Shown one piece after another: positions 1-10,324 of a stretch of 32,142 nt of DNA; positions within the stretch are counted from its first letter, which is position 1, and each line of letters opens with the position of its first letter. The notes beneath the pieces were generated by a model, which saw only the letters and a list, made by a program, of their open reading frames with translations, had not been told where the DNA came from and searched no databases. The DNA is from Gammaproteobacteria bacterium (GTDB taxonomy: Bacteria > Pseudomonadota > Gammaproteobacteria > SZUA-140), in the NCBI GenBank assembly GCA_020845975.1, contig JADLET010000137.1, positions 1-32,142 of the forward strand, in the 5' to 3' direction. A program made the position numbers and the translations under genes.

Positions 1-19
1 GTGTTAATATCCAGGGGGG

Positions 20-51
20 GGCGGCCGGCGCAGGCCGGCCGCCACATTTTT
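20..51 (+). terminator. Rho-independent terminator-like hairpin upstream of pstC (end of upstream gene, possibly pstS, or an intra-operon attenuator)
   Basis: Perfect 10-bp stem ggcggccggc / gccggccgcc (20-29 and 34-43) with gcag loop, followed by aca and ttttt. The upstream gene lies outside the window. Confidence 0.7.
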
Positions 52-90
52 ATGACGAGCCGTTTCTACACGAAATAACGATATCGAGCG

Positions 91-1482
91 GTGCTGGCCA
101 TGCAAACGTCCATGCTAATCGTGGTTCTGCTGATACTCAGCACGATTGCCTTCTACCTGGGGCGGCGCCGCGCCTTCGCGGTCGCGCAGGGGAAGATCCG
201 GAACCTTCATTCCCTGCCTTCCTATTACGGTTATTACGTTGCCCTGTGGTGCGGTTTGCCTGCTCTATTGGTGGCAGGTATCTGGTTCTCCGCCGAGGAT
301 GTGATCATTACGGGGATTCTGGTCGACAACCTTCCGCCGGAGGTACGCAGCCTGGAGTCCGGCCGGATCAATCTGGTATTGAACGATATACGAAACCTGG
401 TCAGCGGCAACGTCACCTCGCGAGAGGCCGATGCTTCCATGCAGGCCGCGGCGGATCACTATCGACAATTGCGTGCGACAAGCCATGCCGCGCTCAGCGT
501 CATCGCGCTTACGCTGGTCCTTGTCGCGGGTTCTTTCAGTCTGACGCGCATTCGTCCGGAGCATCGCGCCCGCAACGCCGTTGAGCGCATCATCATGGCG
601 CTGCTCGTCGCCTGCTCGAGCATTGCGATCCTCACCACCGTGGGCATCGTGCTCTCGGTGCTGTTCGAGTCACTGCGCTTTTTCCAGACGATTTCCATTT
701 TTGAATTCCTGTTCAGCCCGCACTGGAGCCCGCAGACCGCGCTTCGCACTGACCAGGTCGGTTCTTCAGGGGCGTTCGGCGCCGTGCCCTTGTTCACCGG
801 CACCCTGCTGATCTCGTTCATCGCCATGGCGGTGGCGGTCCCGATCGGCCTGCTCTCGGCAATCTATCTGTCGGAATACGCCAGCCGCAGGCTGCGCTCT
901 GTCGTGAAACCTCTGCTCGAAATCCTGGCGGGCGTACCGACCGTGGTATACGGGTTCTTCGCCGCCCTGGTCGTGGCGCCGATGATCCGCGATGCGGGCA
1001 TGTCCCTTGGACTCGATGTCGCTTCGGAGAGCGCGCTGGCCGCCGGACTCGTCATGGGTATCATGATCATCCCGTTCGTGTCCTCGCTGTCCGACGACGT
1101 CATCAATGCCGTGCCACAGGCCCTGCGCGACGGCGCCTACGGGCTGGGCGCGACCCAGTCCGAGACGGTACGCAAGGTGATTCTGCCGGCCGCGCTGCCC
1201 GGCATCGTCGGCGGCATCCTGCTGGCGGTGTCGCGCGCCATCGGCGAGACGATGATCGTGGTGATGGCCGCGGGCCTGTCGGCGAACCTGACCGCTAACC
1301 CGCTGGATTCTGTTACCACGGTGACAGTGCAGATTGTCACCCTGCTCACGGGGGACCAGGAATTCGACAGCCCGAAGACGCTGGCGGCCTTCGCGCTCGG
1401 TCTGGTGCTGTTCGTGGTGACCCTGCTGCTCAACGTCTTCGCCTTGCATATCGTGCGCAAATACCGGGAGCAATATGACTAA
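91..1482 (+). CDS. pstC: Phosphate ABC transporter permease PstC
   Basis: ORF of 463 aa; binding-protein-dependent permease signature (VVYGFFAALVVAP, DALRDGAYGLGATQSETVRKVILPAALPGIVGGILLAVSRAIGETMIV); followed by pstA, pstB and phoU. Start could be GTG 91 or ATG 100. Confidence 0.95.
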   Translation: MLAMQTSMLIVVLLILSTIAFYLGRRRAFAVAQGKIRNLHSLPSYYGYYVALWCGLPALLVAGIWFSAEDVIITGILVDNLPPEVRSLESGRINLVLNDIRNLVSGNVTSREADASMQAAADHYRQLRATSHAALSVIALTLVLVAGSFSLTRIRPEHRARNAVERIIMALLVACSSIAILTTVGIVLSVLFESLRFFQTISIFEFLFSPHWSPQTALRTDQVGSSGAFGAVPLFTGTLLISFIAMAVAVPIGLLSAIYLSEYASRRLRSVVKPLLEILAGVPTVVYGFFAALVVAPMIRDAGMSLGLDVASESALAAGLVMGIMIIPFVSSLSDDVINAVPQALRDGAYGLGATQSETVRKVILPAALPGIVGGILLAVSRAIGETMIVVMAAGLSANLTANPLDSVTTVTVQIVTLLTGDQEFDSPKTLAAFALGLVLFVVTLLLNVFALHIVRKYREQYD

Positions 1483-2803
1483 TCAGAATCCGAGGCAGGA
1501 CATCGCCGGCGCCGACGTGATGGATTCCCGGCGCACCTTCGAGATCGTGCGCGCCGGTATGAAGCGACGCCAGTCCGCGGAAAAGCGTTTCCGTCTGTAC
1601 GGGCTGCTGGCCATTCTGCTTGGTTTGACATTTCTGTCGGTGCTGTTCGTGAGCATCATTGGCAACGGCTATACCGCCTTCGCGCAGACCTATGTGAAGA
1701 TTCCGGTGTACTTCGACCCCGCCGGGATCGATCCCGAGGGGACACGCGATCCGGACACCCTCAACACCGCCGATTACTCCGCCCTGGTCAAGGCATCGCT
1801 GCGTGAGATGTTCCCCGCCGTGACGGAGCGCGGCGAGCGCCGCGAGCTTTACAGCATTATCAGCACCGGCGCAGGCTTCGAGCTGCGCGACAGCGTGCTG
1901 GATGATCCCGCGCTGATCGGTACCCGGCAGGACATCTGGCTTGTGGCCGATGACGAGATCGACATGCTGATGAAGGGCCACGTCGACCGCACGGTCCCCG
2001 AGCTGGACCGGCGCGTCAAGGACAACCAGATCGCGTGGGTCGATCAGCTCAATTCGGAGGGGCGTGTGGAGAAGCGCTTCAATACGAACTTCTTCCTCGC
2101 GGGCGACTCGCGCGACCCGGAACTCGCCGGCATCCGTGGGGCCCTGGTCGGCTCTTTCTACCCGTTGCTGCTGACCCTGATACTGTCTTTCCCAATCGGA
2201 GTGGCCGCGGCGGTGTATCTGGAGGAATTTGCTCCGCGTAACCGCCTGACTGACCTGATCGAGGTCAATATCAATAACCTCGCGGCCGTACCCTCCATAG
2301 TGTTCGGTCTGCTGGGACTCGCGGTATTCATTAATTTCTTTGGCCTGCCGCGCTCGGCGCCGATCGTTGGTGCCTTCGTGCTCACGCTGATGACACTCCC
2401 GACCATCATCATAGCCAGCCGCGTCGCACTGAAGTCGGTGCCGCCCTCGATCCGGGAGGCGGCCCTGGGTGTGGGTGCTTCGCCGATGCAGGCCATGTTC
2501 TACCACGTGCTGCCGCTCGCCATGCCGGGCATGCTGACCGGCACCATCATCGGCATGGCACAGGCGCTTGGCGAGACAGCTCCCTTGCTGATGATCGGTA
2601 TGGTGGCCTTCATTGTGAGCATTCCGGGCGGCATATTCGATCCCGCCACGGTGCTTCCGGTGCAGATATTCCTGTGGGCCGACAGCCCCGAGCGTGGATT
2701 CGTCGAGCGCACATCGGCGGCTATCATGGTGTTGCTCGCGTTCCTCATCCTGATGAACGCGATCGCGGTTATCCTGCGCAAGCGGTTCGAGCGCAGATGG
2801 TGA
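1475..2803 (+). CDS. pstA: Phosphate ABC transporter permease PstA
   Basis: ORF of 442 aa; permease motif REAALGVGASPMQAMFYHVLPLAMPGMLTGTIIGMAQALGETAPLL; 8-nt overlap with pstC. Has a long periplasmic N-terminal insert. Confidence 0.95.
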   Translation: MTNQNPRQDIAGADVMDSRRTFEIVRAGMKRRQSAEKRFRLYGLLAILLGLTFLSVLFVSIIGNGYTAFAQTYVKIPVYFDPAGIDPEGTRDPDTLNTADYSALVKASLREMFPAVTERGERRELYSIISTGAGFELRDSVLDDPALIGTRQDIWLVADDEIDMLMKGHVDRTVPELDRRVKDNQIAWVDQLNSEGRVEKRFNTNFFLAGDSRDPELAGIRGALVGSFYPLLLTLILSFPIGVAAAVYLEEFAPRNRLTDLIEVNINNLAAVPSIVFGLLGLAVFINFFGLPRSAPIVGAFVLTLMTLPTIIIASRVALKSVPPSIREAALGVGASPMQAMFYHVLPLAMPGMLTGTIIGMAQALGETAPLLMIGMVAFIVSIPGGIFDPATVLPVQIFLWADSPERGFVERTSAAIMVLLAFLILMNAIAVILRKRFERRW

Positions 2804-2832
2804 GATACGAATACCTGTAAGAGGGCTGATCT

Positions 2833-3720
2833 ATGTCATCTGTGGATACTATCGAGGAAGCGGTACAATTGAAGCGGGCCAATTTCAAGCAGGCGGCGGG
2901 GCATATGGATTCTCTCACCAGAAAACAGGAGCAGCGGGAAACCGAGGGGGATGTGCGGGTGGAGAATCCGCGCCTGCGCTGCAACGATGTAAACGTCTAC
3001 TACGGTGAAAAGCACGCCGTTATGGGTGTCAATCTCGATATCGGTCGCAATGAGGTGATCGCGATGATCGGTCCCTCGGGTTGCGGCAAGTCGACCTTCC
3101 TGCGCTGCCTCAATCGCATGAACGACACCATAGTGGGCTGCCGCGTGACCGGCCAGATCTTCATGGATGAGCAGGATATCAACGCCTCCGGGATCGACGT
3201 GGTGCCGCTGCGGGCGACAGTCGGCATGGTGTTTCAGAAGCCGAACCCGTTTCCGAAGTCGATCTGGGAAAACGTGGCCTTCGGACCTCGCATCCATGGC
3301 CTCGCGCAGAACAAGGCCGAGCTTGAGGAGATGGTCGTCACCAGCCTGCAGCGCGCCGGATTGTGGGAGGAGGTGAAGGACCGGCTCGAACAGCCCGGAA
3401 CCGGGCTGTCGGGCGGCCAGCAGCAGCGTCTTTGCATTGCGCGCACCATCGCCGTCAATCCCGAGGTGATCCTGATGGACGAGCCCTGTTCGGCGCTCGA
3501 CCCGATCGCAACCGCGGTGATCGAGGACCTGATCGACGAGTTGCGCGAGCTTTATTCAATCGTCATCGTCACTCACTCGATGCAGCAGGCCGCGCGTGTT
3601 TCGCAGCGCACGGCGTATTTCCATCTGGGTAATCTGATCGAAGTGGGGGAGACCACCCAGATCTTCACCAACCCGGTGCACAAGCTCACCGAGGATTACA
3701 TCACGGGTCGCTTCGGCTGA
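2833..3720 (+). CDS. pstB: Phosphate ABC transporter ATP-binding protein PstB
   Basis: Walker [10 protein letters not shown], signature [13 protein letters not shown], Walker [14 protein letters not shown]; PstB-typical [18 protein letters not shown]. Confidence 0.97.
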   Translation: MSSVDTIEEAVQLKRANFKQAAGHMDSLTRKQEQRETEGDVRVENPRLRCNDVNVYYGEKHAVMGVNLDIGRNEVIAMIGPSGCGKSTFLRCLNRMNDTIVGCRVTGQIFMDEQDINASGIDVVPLRATVGMVFQKPNPFPKSIWENVAFGPRIHGLAQNKAELEEMVVTSLQRAGLWEEVKDRLEQPGTGLSGGQQQRLCIARTIAVNPEVILMDEPCSALDPIATAVIEDLIDELRELYSIVIVTHSMQQAARVSQRTAYFHLGNLIEVGETTQIFTNPVHKLTEDYITGRFG

Positions 3721-3774
3721 CGGCTGCTGATGGCGGGAAATAGCCGATCGATCTTTATGGAGCGGAGACGCGTC

Positions 3775-4500
3775 ATGGTGCAATCCCTGGAAGGGCACTC
3801 GGTACGCCGGTTCGATGGCGAGCTCAACAGCCTGCATACGCAGGTGCTGGAAATCTCCGGTCTGGCGATGGATCAGGCGCGGCAGGCCTTGCGTGCGCTG
3901 TATGACCGTGACCTTGACGCTGCGCGCAAGGTGATTCTGCGCGAACGCGATGTCGATGCGCTGGAGGTCAAGGTCGATGAGCAGATCGTCGCCATGCTGG
4001 CGCGTCGCGCGCCGCTTGCGCTTGATTTGCGCATCATCATCTCGTTTTCCAAGATGGTGACTCATCTGGAGCGTATCGGCGATGAGGCGATGCGCGTCGC
4101 CGAACTGTGTCTGCGTCTGTACGAGGCGGGCTCGGACATAGATGGTAATGCCCTGCTGGCGGACGCCTATGCGATGGGGCGCGGAGCGGAGCGGATGCTT
4201 TCTCATGCGCTGGAGGTGATCGATACCCTGGACGCTGAACGCGCCAAGGAACTGCTGGCGGATCGGGGGCGTTTGCAGGTCGAGTTCGAGACCGGCCTGC
4301 GCAGGCTGGCGAGTCTGTCGCCTGGCGACAGCCACACAGCCGCGCAGGGGATCGATGCGGTGCTCATCATGAAGGCGCTGGAACGCATCGGCGACCATGC
4401 GCGCAATCTGGCCGAGTACGTCGTTTATATCGTGAGCGGCACTGACGTCCGTCACCAGCAGAACCTCCGGCCAGTGCAGGAGCCGCACAGGCCGGGATGA
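3775..4500 (+). CDS. phoU: Phosphate signalling complex protein PhoU
   Basis: PhoU helical repeats (LALDLRIIISFSKMVTHLERIGDEAMRVAE; LIMKALERIGDHARNLAEYVVYIVSGTDVRH). ORF opens at 3730, but ATG 3775 has a ggag Shine-Dalgarno at good spacing. Confidence 0.93.
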   Translation: MVQSLEGHSVRRFDGELNSLHTQVLEISGLAMDQARQALRALYDRDLDAARKVILRERDVDALEVKVDEQIVAMLARRAPLALDLRIIISFSKMVTHLERIGDEAMRVAELCLRLYEAGSDIDGNALLADAYAMGRGAERMLSHALEVIDTLDAERAKELLADRGRLQVEFETGLRRLASLSPGDSHTAAQGIDAVLIMKALERIGDHARNLAEYVVYIVSGTDVRHQQNLRPVQEPHRPG

Positions 4501-4519
4501 CGCCCGGGGCATTTCCGCC

Positions 4520-7500
4520 TCAGCGCTCGAAGCTGTAGATCAGGTCGATGCCCGCGCCCGAGCTTGTCCCGCTCTCGGTTTCAAGGGTCCACTTATCGTT
4601 CAGTTTGTAGCGGATCTGGAATGCCGCGGTGTTTTCCACCAGTCCCCGGATGTAGCGCACGTACAGCCGCGGCGACAGCGATTTCCCCAGTACCAGCGCC
4701 GTGTCGGTGGCCGTTTGTCCGGACTCTATGCTGACCTCGCTCAGATCGAACAGTCCGCCGATGCGGGTGGCGAGCGCCTCACCGCCGACCAGGGCGAGCG
4801 AAGTCGCCGCCTGATACAGCGCGCGTCCCTCCGTCGTCGAGGCCTGGTCGAGCGGTCGGCCGAGAATGAGATAGGACAGTGCGTCACCGTCGTCCATCAC
4901 GGGTTCGGAGAACAGGCGCACCAGTGGCTGTTCCGCTGTTCCCGTAACGCGCACCCCCACCTTGATGTCATCGCCACGCTGGCGCGCGGCGATAATGTCG
5001 AGCGCCGGATTGTCGATCTGGCCGCCGGCGTACAGCGCGCGTCCTTGTTCGATGTTCAGGTTCTGGCCATAGGCGCGGTAGCGGCCTTCGACGAAGCGGA
5101 TCTCGCCCTGACCGTTGATGTCGTCAGGCGTATTCATCAGGATGCGCAGGCGACCGGCCAGGCGGCCATCCAGTCCTTTGCCCGAGACCCTCACCTGGTC
5201 CCCGATGATGATGATGAGATCGCCATGGATGCGCATGCCGTCCGACGCCCCTGCGGTCTCCCGGCCGACGATGACCACGTCCCCGGAGACCTTCGTCGCA
5301 GGTTCCGACATGAAGGGTTCGATGCGCGCCGAGGGAATGGTGAGCGTCCCGCCGAATTCGAGGTCGCCGGGGGCCAGGCGCAGTGTGACGGCAGGCGAGG
5401 CGGTGACCTCCGCCGAGGGCAGTCGCACGATCTCGACCCGTTCGCCGTTGAGCGTGAGCGTGCCCGCCCACGTGTCGCGATCGCGCACCATCCCGTCGCC
5501 CTCGATCCTGAGCCGTCCTTCGCCTGAAGTCAGCCCGCCGTCGAGCCGCCAGCGGTTTTGTACCGCCTGCAGGCGCAGGCTCAGGTCGTGCAGGCTGAGC
5601 CCGAGCCGGGTAACAGCGAGCGTCGCCAGATCAGCGTCGATCTGGCCGTCGACGCGTGGATCGTCGAAAGAGCCCGATAGCGTGATGCCCGCGTGCAAGT
5701 GGCCTTTGCCGGGCAGCAGACTGGGCGCCAGCAGCGTGATCAGACTCAGATCGTTCAGGTCGAGATCGACGCGGCCCGTAAACGGTTGCGCCGACGAGAA
5801 TTGCGTCCCGGTGGTGTACCAGTCCGGCACGCGCAGATCCGCGTCAATGCGCGTACCGTCGGCAACGTCGATGCGGAGTGCGGAACGCAGATTGTCGTCT
5901 TCGCGGCCGATCTCCAGCGCCGCCGAGTGGTAGCTCAGGGTGTGCATCTGCGCCTCGGCGCCTTCATCCGGCAGGGAATAACTCAACGTGCCCCCGGATA
6001 TTCCCGCGCGCGCCTCCAGTGTCTGCACGCGCCCGTCCGCATACTCTACACGCAGTTCTCCGGTGCCGGCGCCGCCAAGTTGTGCCCCGGATACCGGCAG
6101 GAGCGTGGAGAGGTCCGCGAGATCCAGATCCCGCCAGGCCATGGCGGTCTGCAGCCGCTGACCGTCGGGTGTGCCCGCGCCCGACAGGCAGAGGCGTGAC
6201 GCATCCCGGCGCCAGCACCAGTCCTGCAGGGCGAACGATTCCGGCGCAAGCGTCAATCCGGTCGTGGCTTCCTGGTCATATGCACCCAGCCTGCCCAGCA
6301 CGATGCGGCCGTCGTGCAGGCGCGCCTGCCAGCTTTTCTGCTGCAATGATCCATTCAGGCTTTGTTCGATCCGGTATCCGTCGCGTTCCGCCGCCAGGCG
6401 CAGGTGGTGATCACGCGTGTTGCCGTCGGCATCCAGCGTGATGCGGCCGCCGGACCATGCGCGCATTCCGGCGCCGGTGGCCTCCGCATGCATGTTCCAC
6501 TGACCCGCGGGCGCCAGGTCAATGTCGGCATTGAGCCGCAATTCCTCGGTATGCATGTCGCGGAAGGCCAGGCGACGGCCATTGAGTTCGATGCGCGTAC
6601 GCAGCGCACCGGGCGGCCCGCTGATGTTTCCCTCCGTGTCCAGCGCGCCATCGAGGTCCGGGTGCAGCGCGGCCAGCTCCGGCGCGTGCAGTTTCCACTC
6701 CAGCCGCCATTGCGCGCCGAGACGGGCGCTGCCATCGAGCGTCGCTGCGCCGGAGCGCAGGCGCAGGTCATCGACGAACAGCTCATTCTTGCGCATGGCC
6801 AGGCGGCCATTCAGCGCGAGCGGATAGTCGCGCAGTGTGCCTTCGATCCTGTCGATATCCAGTCCGAGCGTCAGCCCGTCGCCTGTAAAGTCACCGCGCA
6901 CCCGCGCCTGCACCTCGAGCTGGCCGTCAAAGTCCTTCCGGTAGACCGCCGGGTTGACGCCTTGCCCCGCGAGCGCGGCCTCCCAGCGCAGGATGGGGGA
7001 CCAGCTCAGCTCGCCTTGTCCGGACCAGGCGCCGTCCAGCCACGCGCCGGAGAGTTCCGGGACGGTTACACCGGCGCGGTCGCCCCGGCCCGTGAGCGAC
7101 AGATCGAGCGGCGACACATGCGGAGGGATCAGCGCGCCGTTCAGCGTGAAGGTGTAGTCGTCCAGTGTTCCGGAGGCATGCAGCGCGCCGCGCGGGCTGG
7201 AGGTGGCGCCGATTCCGCCCGTCGGGGGCCAGGTCAGGTCTTGCCAGTGGGCGTCGAGGGTGAAATCACCCGGTGCGCCATCCACAATGCGCAGCTCCGC
7301 ATTGCCATTGAGCTCCGCCGTGCCGTCGGGTGCGGCGAGGCGGAAACGGGGGACTTCCCAGTTCTCTCCATGCCGCGCCAGCTCCAGGGCAAGCGACCAG
7401 CTTCCATGCCGCGGGTCGTCCCAGGTCAGTTCGCCGTCCGCACTGAGCGTGCCGTCGTCACCCCTGGCCTGGGCGACGAGTCCCTGGATCCGGCCGGCCG

Positions 7501-8305
7501 GCACCTGCGGGAACAATGCGGAGGGCACGAAGGATTCCGCCGTAGCGCGCACCTGCCAGCGTGGCGTGCCGGTATCTCCGCCGAGGCCGGTATCGATGTG
7601 CGCGGAGCTGCGCAGATCGAGCGGCTGCGTAAGATGGAGTCCGGCGTCGATTTGCCGCCAGGGTCCGTCGATCGTGCCATCGCCGACGATCGTGATGTCG
7701 CGTATGCCGCCTTCCCCCCGCAGGGAGAGATGCAGGGGCGCGTGCGTGTTGAGCGGCACATCTCCGTCGAGCTCCAGCCGCAGTCGCGGCGCGGCGATTC
7801 GCAGTCCGGCCAGGCGCACCTCCCCGTCCTCGGCGCTGATGCCCGCTTCCAGGCTGTCGATGCCGGCCGGTTCCCGTTCCGGAAGCGATAACGTTACACG
7901 CCCGGTCGTGAGCCGTTGGATATCGACCGGAACGGGCACGCGAATATCGAACGCGCCGGCTTGATCCGCCGGGCGTGGCCCAGGTTTGACCGTGGCTTCT
8001 ATCGTGCCGAGTTCGAGTTTGTCGATGACGAGGCGGCCATCGAACAGACGTCCCGGTTTCCAGTGCAGCGCGGCCCGGTCGATGCGCAGGCTGAAGGCCG
8101 TGTTGTCATAGCCCAGGCCCGTGATGATCAGCGGACCCGCGAGCCGGCCTTCTAGGCCCTCCACTGTCAATTGCCCCGGCGTCAGTCGCTGGATCTGTGC
8201 AAATACCCAGCGCAGGCCGGATTCGGTGTACAGCAGCGTGAGCGCCCCTGCCGCGACGACCGCGAGGAGCGCGAAGGTGATGATCGCCGGCAGCAGACGT
8301 TTCAC
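4520..8305 (-). CDS. tamB: Translocation and assembly module protein TamB (AsmA-like/DUF490 family)
   Basis: 1261-aa ORF with N-terminal membrane anchor, repetitive beta-rich body and conserved TamB C-terminus (RGDDIKVGVRVTGTAEQPLVRLFSEPVMDDGDALSYLILGRPL ... LSPRLYVRYIRGLVE ... FQIRYKLNDKWTLETESGTSSGAGIDLIYSFER). GTG start overlaps the tamA stop (gtga). Confidence 0.93.
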   Translation of the reverse strand: MKRLLPAIITFALLAVVAAGALTLLYTESGLRWVFAQIQRLTPGQLTVEGLEGRLAGPLIITGLGYDNTAFSLRIDRAALHWKPGRLFDGRLVIDKLELGTIEATVKPGPRPADQAGAFDIRVPVPVDIQRLTTGRVTLSLPEREPAGIDSLEAGISAEDGEVRLAGLRIAAPRLRLELDGDVPLNTHAPLHLSLRGEGGIRDITIVGDGTIDGPWRQIDAGLHLTQPLDLRSSAHIDTGLGGDTGTPRWQVRATAESFVPSALFPQVPAGRIQGLVAQARGDDGTLSADGELTWDDPRHGSWSLALELARHGENWEVPRFRLAAPDGTAELNGNAELRIVDGAPGDFTLDAHWQDLTWPPTGGIGATSSPRGALHASGTLDDYTFTLNGALIPPHVSPLDLSLTGRGDRAGVTVPELSGAWLDGAWSGQGELSWSPILRWEAALAGQGVNPAVYRKDFDGQLEVQARVRGDFTGDGLTLGLDIDRIEGTLRDYPLALNGRLAMRKNELFVDDLRLRSGAATLDGSARLGAQWRLEWKLHAPELAALHPDLDGALDTEGNISGPPGALRTRIELNGRRLAFRDMHTEELRLNADIDLAPAGQWNMHAEATGAGMRAWSGGRITLDADGNTRDHHLRLAAERDGYRIEQSLNGSLQQKSWQARLHDGRIVLGRLGAYDQEATTGLTLAPESFALQDWCWRRDASRLCLSGAGTPDGQRLQTAMAWRDLDLADLSTLLPVSGAQLGGAGTGELRVEYADGRVQTLEARAGISGGTLSYSLPDEGAEAQMHTLSYHSAALEIGREDDNLRSALRIDVADGTRIDADLRVPDWYTTGTQFSSAQPFTGRVDLDLNDLSLITLLAPSLLPGKGHLHAGITLSGSFDDPRVDGQIDADLATLAVTRLGLSLHDLSLRLQAVQNRWRLDGGLTSGEGRLRIEGDGMVRDRDTWAGTLTLNGERVEIVRLPSAEVTASPAVTLRLAPGDLEFGGTLTIPSARIEPFMSEPATKVSGDVVIVGRETAGASDGMRIHGDLIIIIGDQVRVSGKGLDGRLAGRLRILMNTPDDINGQGEIRFVEGRYRAYGQNLNIEQGRALYAGGQIDNPALDIIAARQRGDDIKVGVRVTGTAEQPLVRLFSEPVMDDGDALSYLILGRPLDQASTTEGRALYQAATSLALVGGEALATRIGGLFDLSEVSIESGQTATDTALVLGKSLSPRLYVRYIRGLVENTAAFQIRYKLNDKWTLETESGTSSGAGIDLIYSFER

Positions 8306-10035
8306 AGATCGGGACCCACGGTCAGATGGAGGCGCCAGGGATTGCCGTCCTTGTCGAGCGCCTGGGCGAGATCGACACGGATGGCGCCGATCGGCGAGCG
8401 CCAGCGCAGGCCGAAGCCCGCACCGCGCTGGACGTCGAAATCGCCGGCATCGAAGGCGTTGCCTGCGTCCAGAAACAGCGCGAGCCCGAAATTGCCGCGG
8501 ATATCCTGCTCGACCTCGACGCTGCCGACCAGAAGATGCTTGCCGCCTATGACTTCGCCATCCGCGTTGGTCGGTCCGAGCGAGTTATACGCATAGCCGC
8601 GGATACTCTGGTCGCCACCCGCGAGGAAGCGCTGCGAGGCGGGCAGGTCGATGAGCTCCGGGGTGACGGTCCCGCCGAGCGTGGAGCGCAGGAGCAGACG
8701 CCTCCGGTCACCGAGGGCGTGGATGTATTTACTGTCGCTGCGGGCCTGCAGGAATGAGGTGTCGGAGAACAGTTCATCGTAGGCGCCGCGGAACTCGATG
8801 CCGAACAGCCAGCCTTCGCGCGCCAGGATGCGGTCCGTGGTGCTGGCGCGCTCCCAGCCGATGCGCGGAATGAGCAGCGTGGAATCGTCATCATTGCCCA
8901 GACGGTAGCGCTCGAGCTCGTAACTGAGTCCGATGCTGCGCAGCCAGCGTCCTTTCTGTTCGTTCAGATCGACGCCGGTCGACGTCGTGTAGCGCTGCAG
9001 CGTATCGGTGTTTTCATCGATCCAGGAGACGTGGTAGGTGAGTGAATCCGTCGCCGGCCGCTGTAACGGTATCCGGTAGCGCGCGATCGCGCTGGCGTCG
9101 ATCTCCGATCGGCGCAGGACGAAGTTGTAACGATGGCCGGAGGAGTTCGCACGACGCTTCTCGTAGCCGAGCATGCCGCGCGCCCCGGTGTCGGTGGCGT
9201 AACCGATACCGGCCGAATAGCGCGCGGGTTTGCGCGCGACCAGTTCGACGCGGACCGGGATGCGATGCTCCGACGTCTGATCGGTCAGCGCGATGACCTC
9301 GGCATCCTCGAAGTAGTCGCTGTTGGCGAGGACGCGACGCAGTTCGAGCAGTTTGGACGCGTCGTACGGGTCGCCGTCACGGAAGGGGAGGTAACCGCGC
9401 AGCAGGGTCTCGTCGAATTCCTGCTGCACGAAACGGATATCGCCGAACACATAGCGCGGCCCGGTTTCGAAACGCACGACGATCGAGGCGCGATATCGGT
9501 CGAGATCGATGAGGATGCGGTTTTCAATCAGGCCGCCTTCGATGTAACCGCGCTCGCGCGCGATTCGCAGCAGTTCCTGCTTGGCGTTCTCGTAGTCGTT
9601 GTGCAGCGGGATGTTGTTCTCGCGCAGCGGATAGTCCTCGCGCCAGCGTTTCAGCTCCGGATCGGACGCGCCATCGCCGGAGAGCGTGATGGTGACCTCG
9701 CGCAGGCGAATGGGTTCGCCCGGGTCGATCGCGTAGTGCGCGCGCCAGCCCTGCCCGGTACGGGTCAGCGTGCCGTCGACGCGGGCCCGGTAATATCCGA
9801 AAGGCTCCAGCGCCTGCCGGATTTCACCGCCGGCGCGTCCGTGCAGGCGCCGGATCAGGGCATCGCCGAGCAGCGGGTGATCGCGTTGCTGGTAAAGTTC
9901 GAGATTGGCGCGGACGTTTTCGAGCAGATCGCCGGCCACACCGGTGATTTCGACATCAAGTCGCGGCGTCTGGGCCGCGGCGGAGACGCAGATCAGAAGA
10001 AGCGCAACGAAGAGTACGTGGCTGCGGCCTGGCAT
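8302..10035 (-). CDS. tamA: Translocation and assembly module outer membrane protein TamA (BamA/Omp85 family)
   Basis: 577-aa ORF with signal peptide, POTRA-like region and C-terminal barrel (FLAGGDQSIRGYAYNSLGP; GAGFGLRWRSPIGAIRVDLAQAL); directly upstream of tamB. Confidence 0.93.
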   Translation of the reverse strand: MPGRSHVLFVALLLICVSAAAQTPRLDVEITGVAGDLLENVRANLELYQQRDHPLLGDALIRRLHGRAGGEIRQALEPFGYYRARVDGTLTRTGQGWRAHYAIDPGEPIRLREVTITLSGDGASDPELKRWREDYPLRENNIPLHNDYENAKQELLRIARERGYIEGGLIENRILIDLDRYRASIVVRFETGPRYVFGDIRFVQQEFDETLLRGYLPFRDGDPYDASKLLELRRVLANSDYFEDAEVIALTDQTSEHRIPVRVELVARKPARYSAGIGYATDTGARGMLGYEKRRANSSGHRYNFVLRRSEIDASAIARYRIPLQRPATDSLTYHVSWIDENTDTLQRYTTSTGVDLNEQKGRWLRSIGLSYELERYRLGNDDDSTLLIPRIGWERASTTDRILAREGWLFGIEFRGAYDELFSDTSFLQARSDSKYIHALGDRRRLLLRSTLGGTVTPELIDLPASQRFLAGGDQSIRGYAYNSLGPTNADGEVIGGKHLLVGSVEVEQDIRGNFGLALFLDAGNAFDAGDFDVQRGAGFGLRWRSPIGAIRVDLAQALDKDGNPWRLHLTVGPDL

Positions 10036-10063
10036 GGCGCGTGTGTATCGCGGTCAGGGCGGT

Positions 10064-10267
10064 TCAGCGGCTTTTTCTGTGCGCGAAATGGGCGTGCAGA
10101 AACCAGCCGGAGGTGAGGCCGATCCCGAGCAACAGGAGCATCATCAGCGAGCGCGACATCGCCAGGGTCCAGAACAGGAAACGCAGCTCCGTCACGGCCG
10201 TATTCTGGATGATGAAAATGAAGACGACGAGGATCAGGGCCAGGCTGACAGCGAGTTTGGCGTTCAT
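10064..10267 (-). CDS. Small inner-membrane protein with LapA/DUF1049-like domain
   Basis: 67-aa protein MNAKLAVSLALILVVFIFIIQNTAVTELRFLFWTLAMSRSLMMLLLLGIGLTSGWFLHAHF; two TM helices with the IQN...V...FLFW...S..L pattern typical of LapA-domain proteins. Start inside the longer ORF 10064-10642; agga Shine-Dalgarno upstream. Confidence 0.75.
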   Translation of the reverse strand: MNAKLAVSLALILVVFIFIIQNTAVTELRFLFWTLAMSRSLMMLLLLGIGLTSGWFLHAHFAHRKSR

Positions 10268-10295
10268 GACGATTCCTTGTGGGACGACAGGTCCT

Positions 10296-10324
10296 ATTCT
10301 AGCGCCTGGAGCCATTTTTCTGAA
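10296..10324 (-). promoter_or_regulatory. Predicted sigma70-type promoter for the lapA-like/tamA/tamB operon
   Basis: On the minus strand: TTCAGA (-35), 17-nt spacer, TAGAAT (-10), about 28 nt before the ATG of the LapA-like gene. Confidence 0.5.

Noticed and set aside
6362-7891. 509-aa plus-strand ORF opposite tamB
   Set aside because: Shadow ORF; the composition mirrors tamB codon structure and no domain is recognisable.
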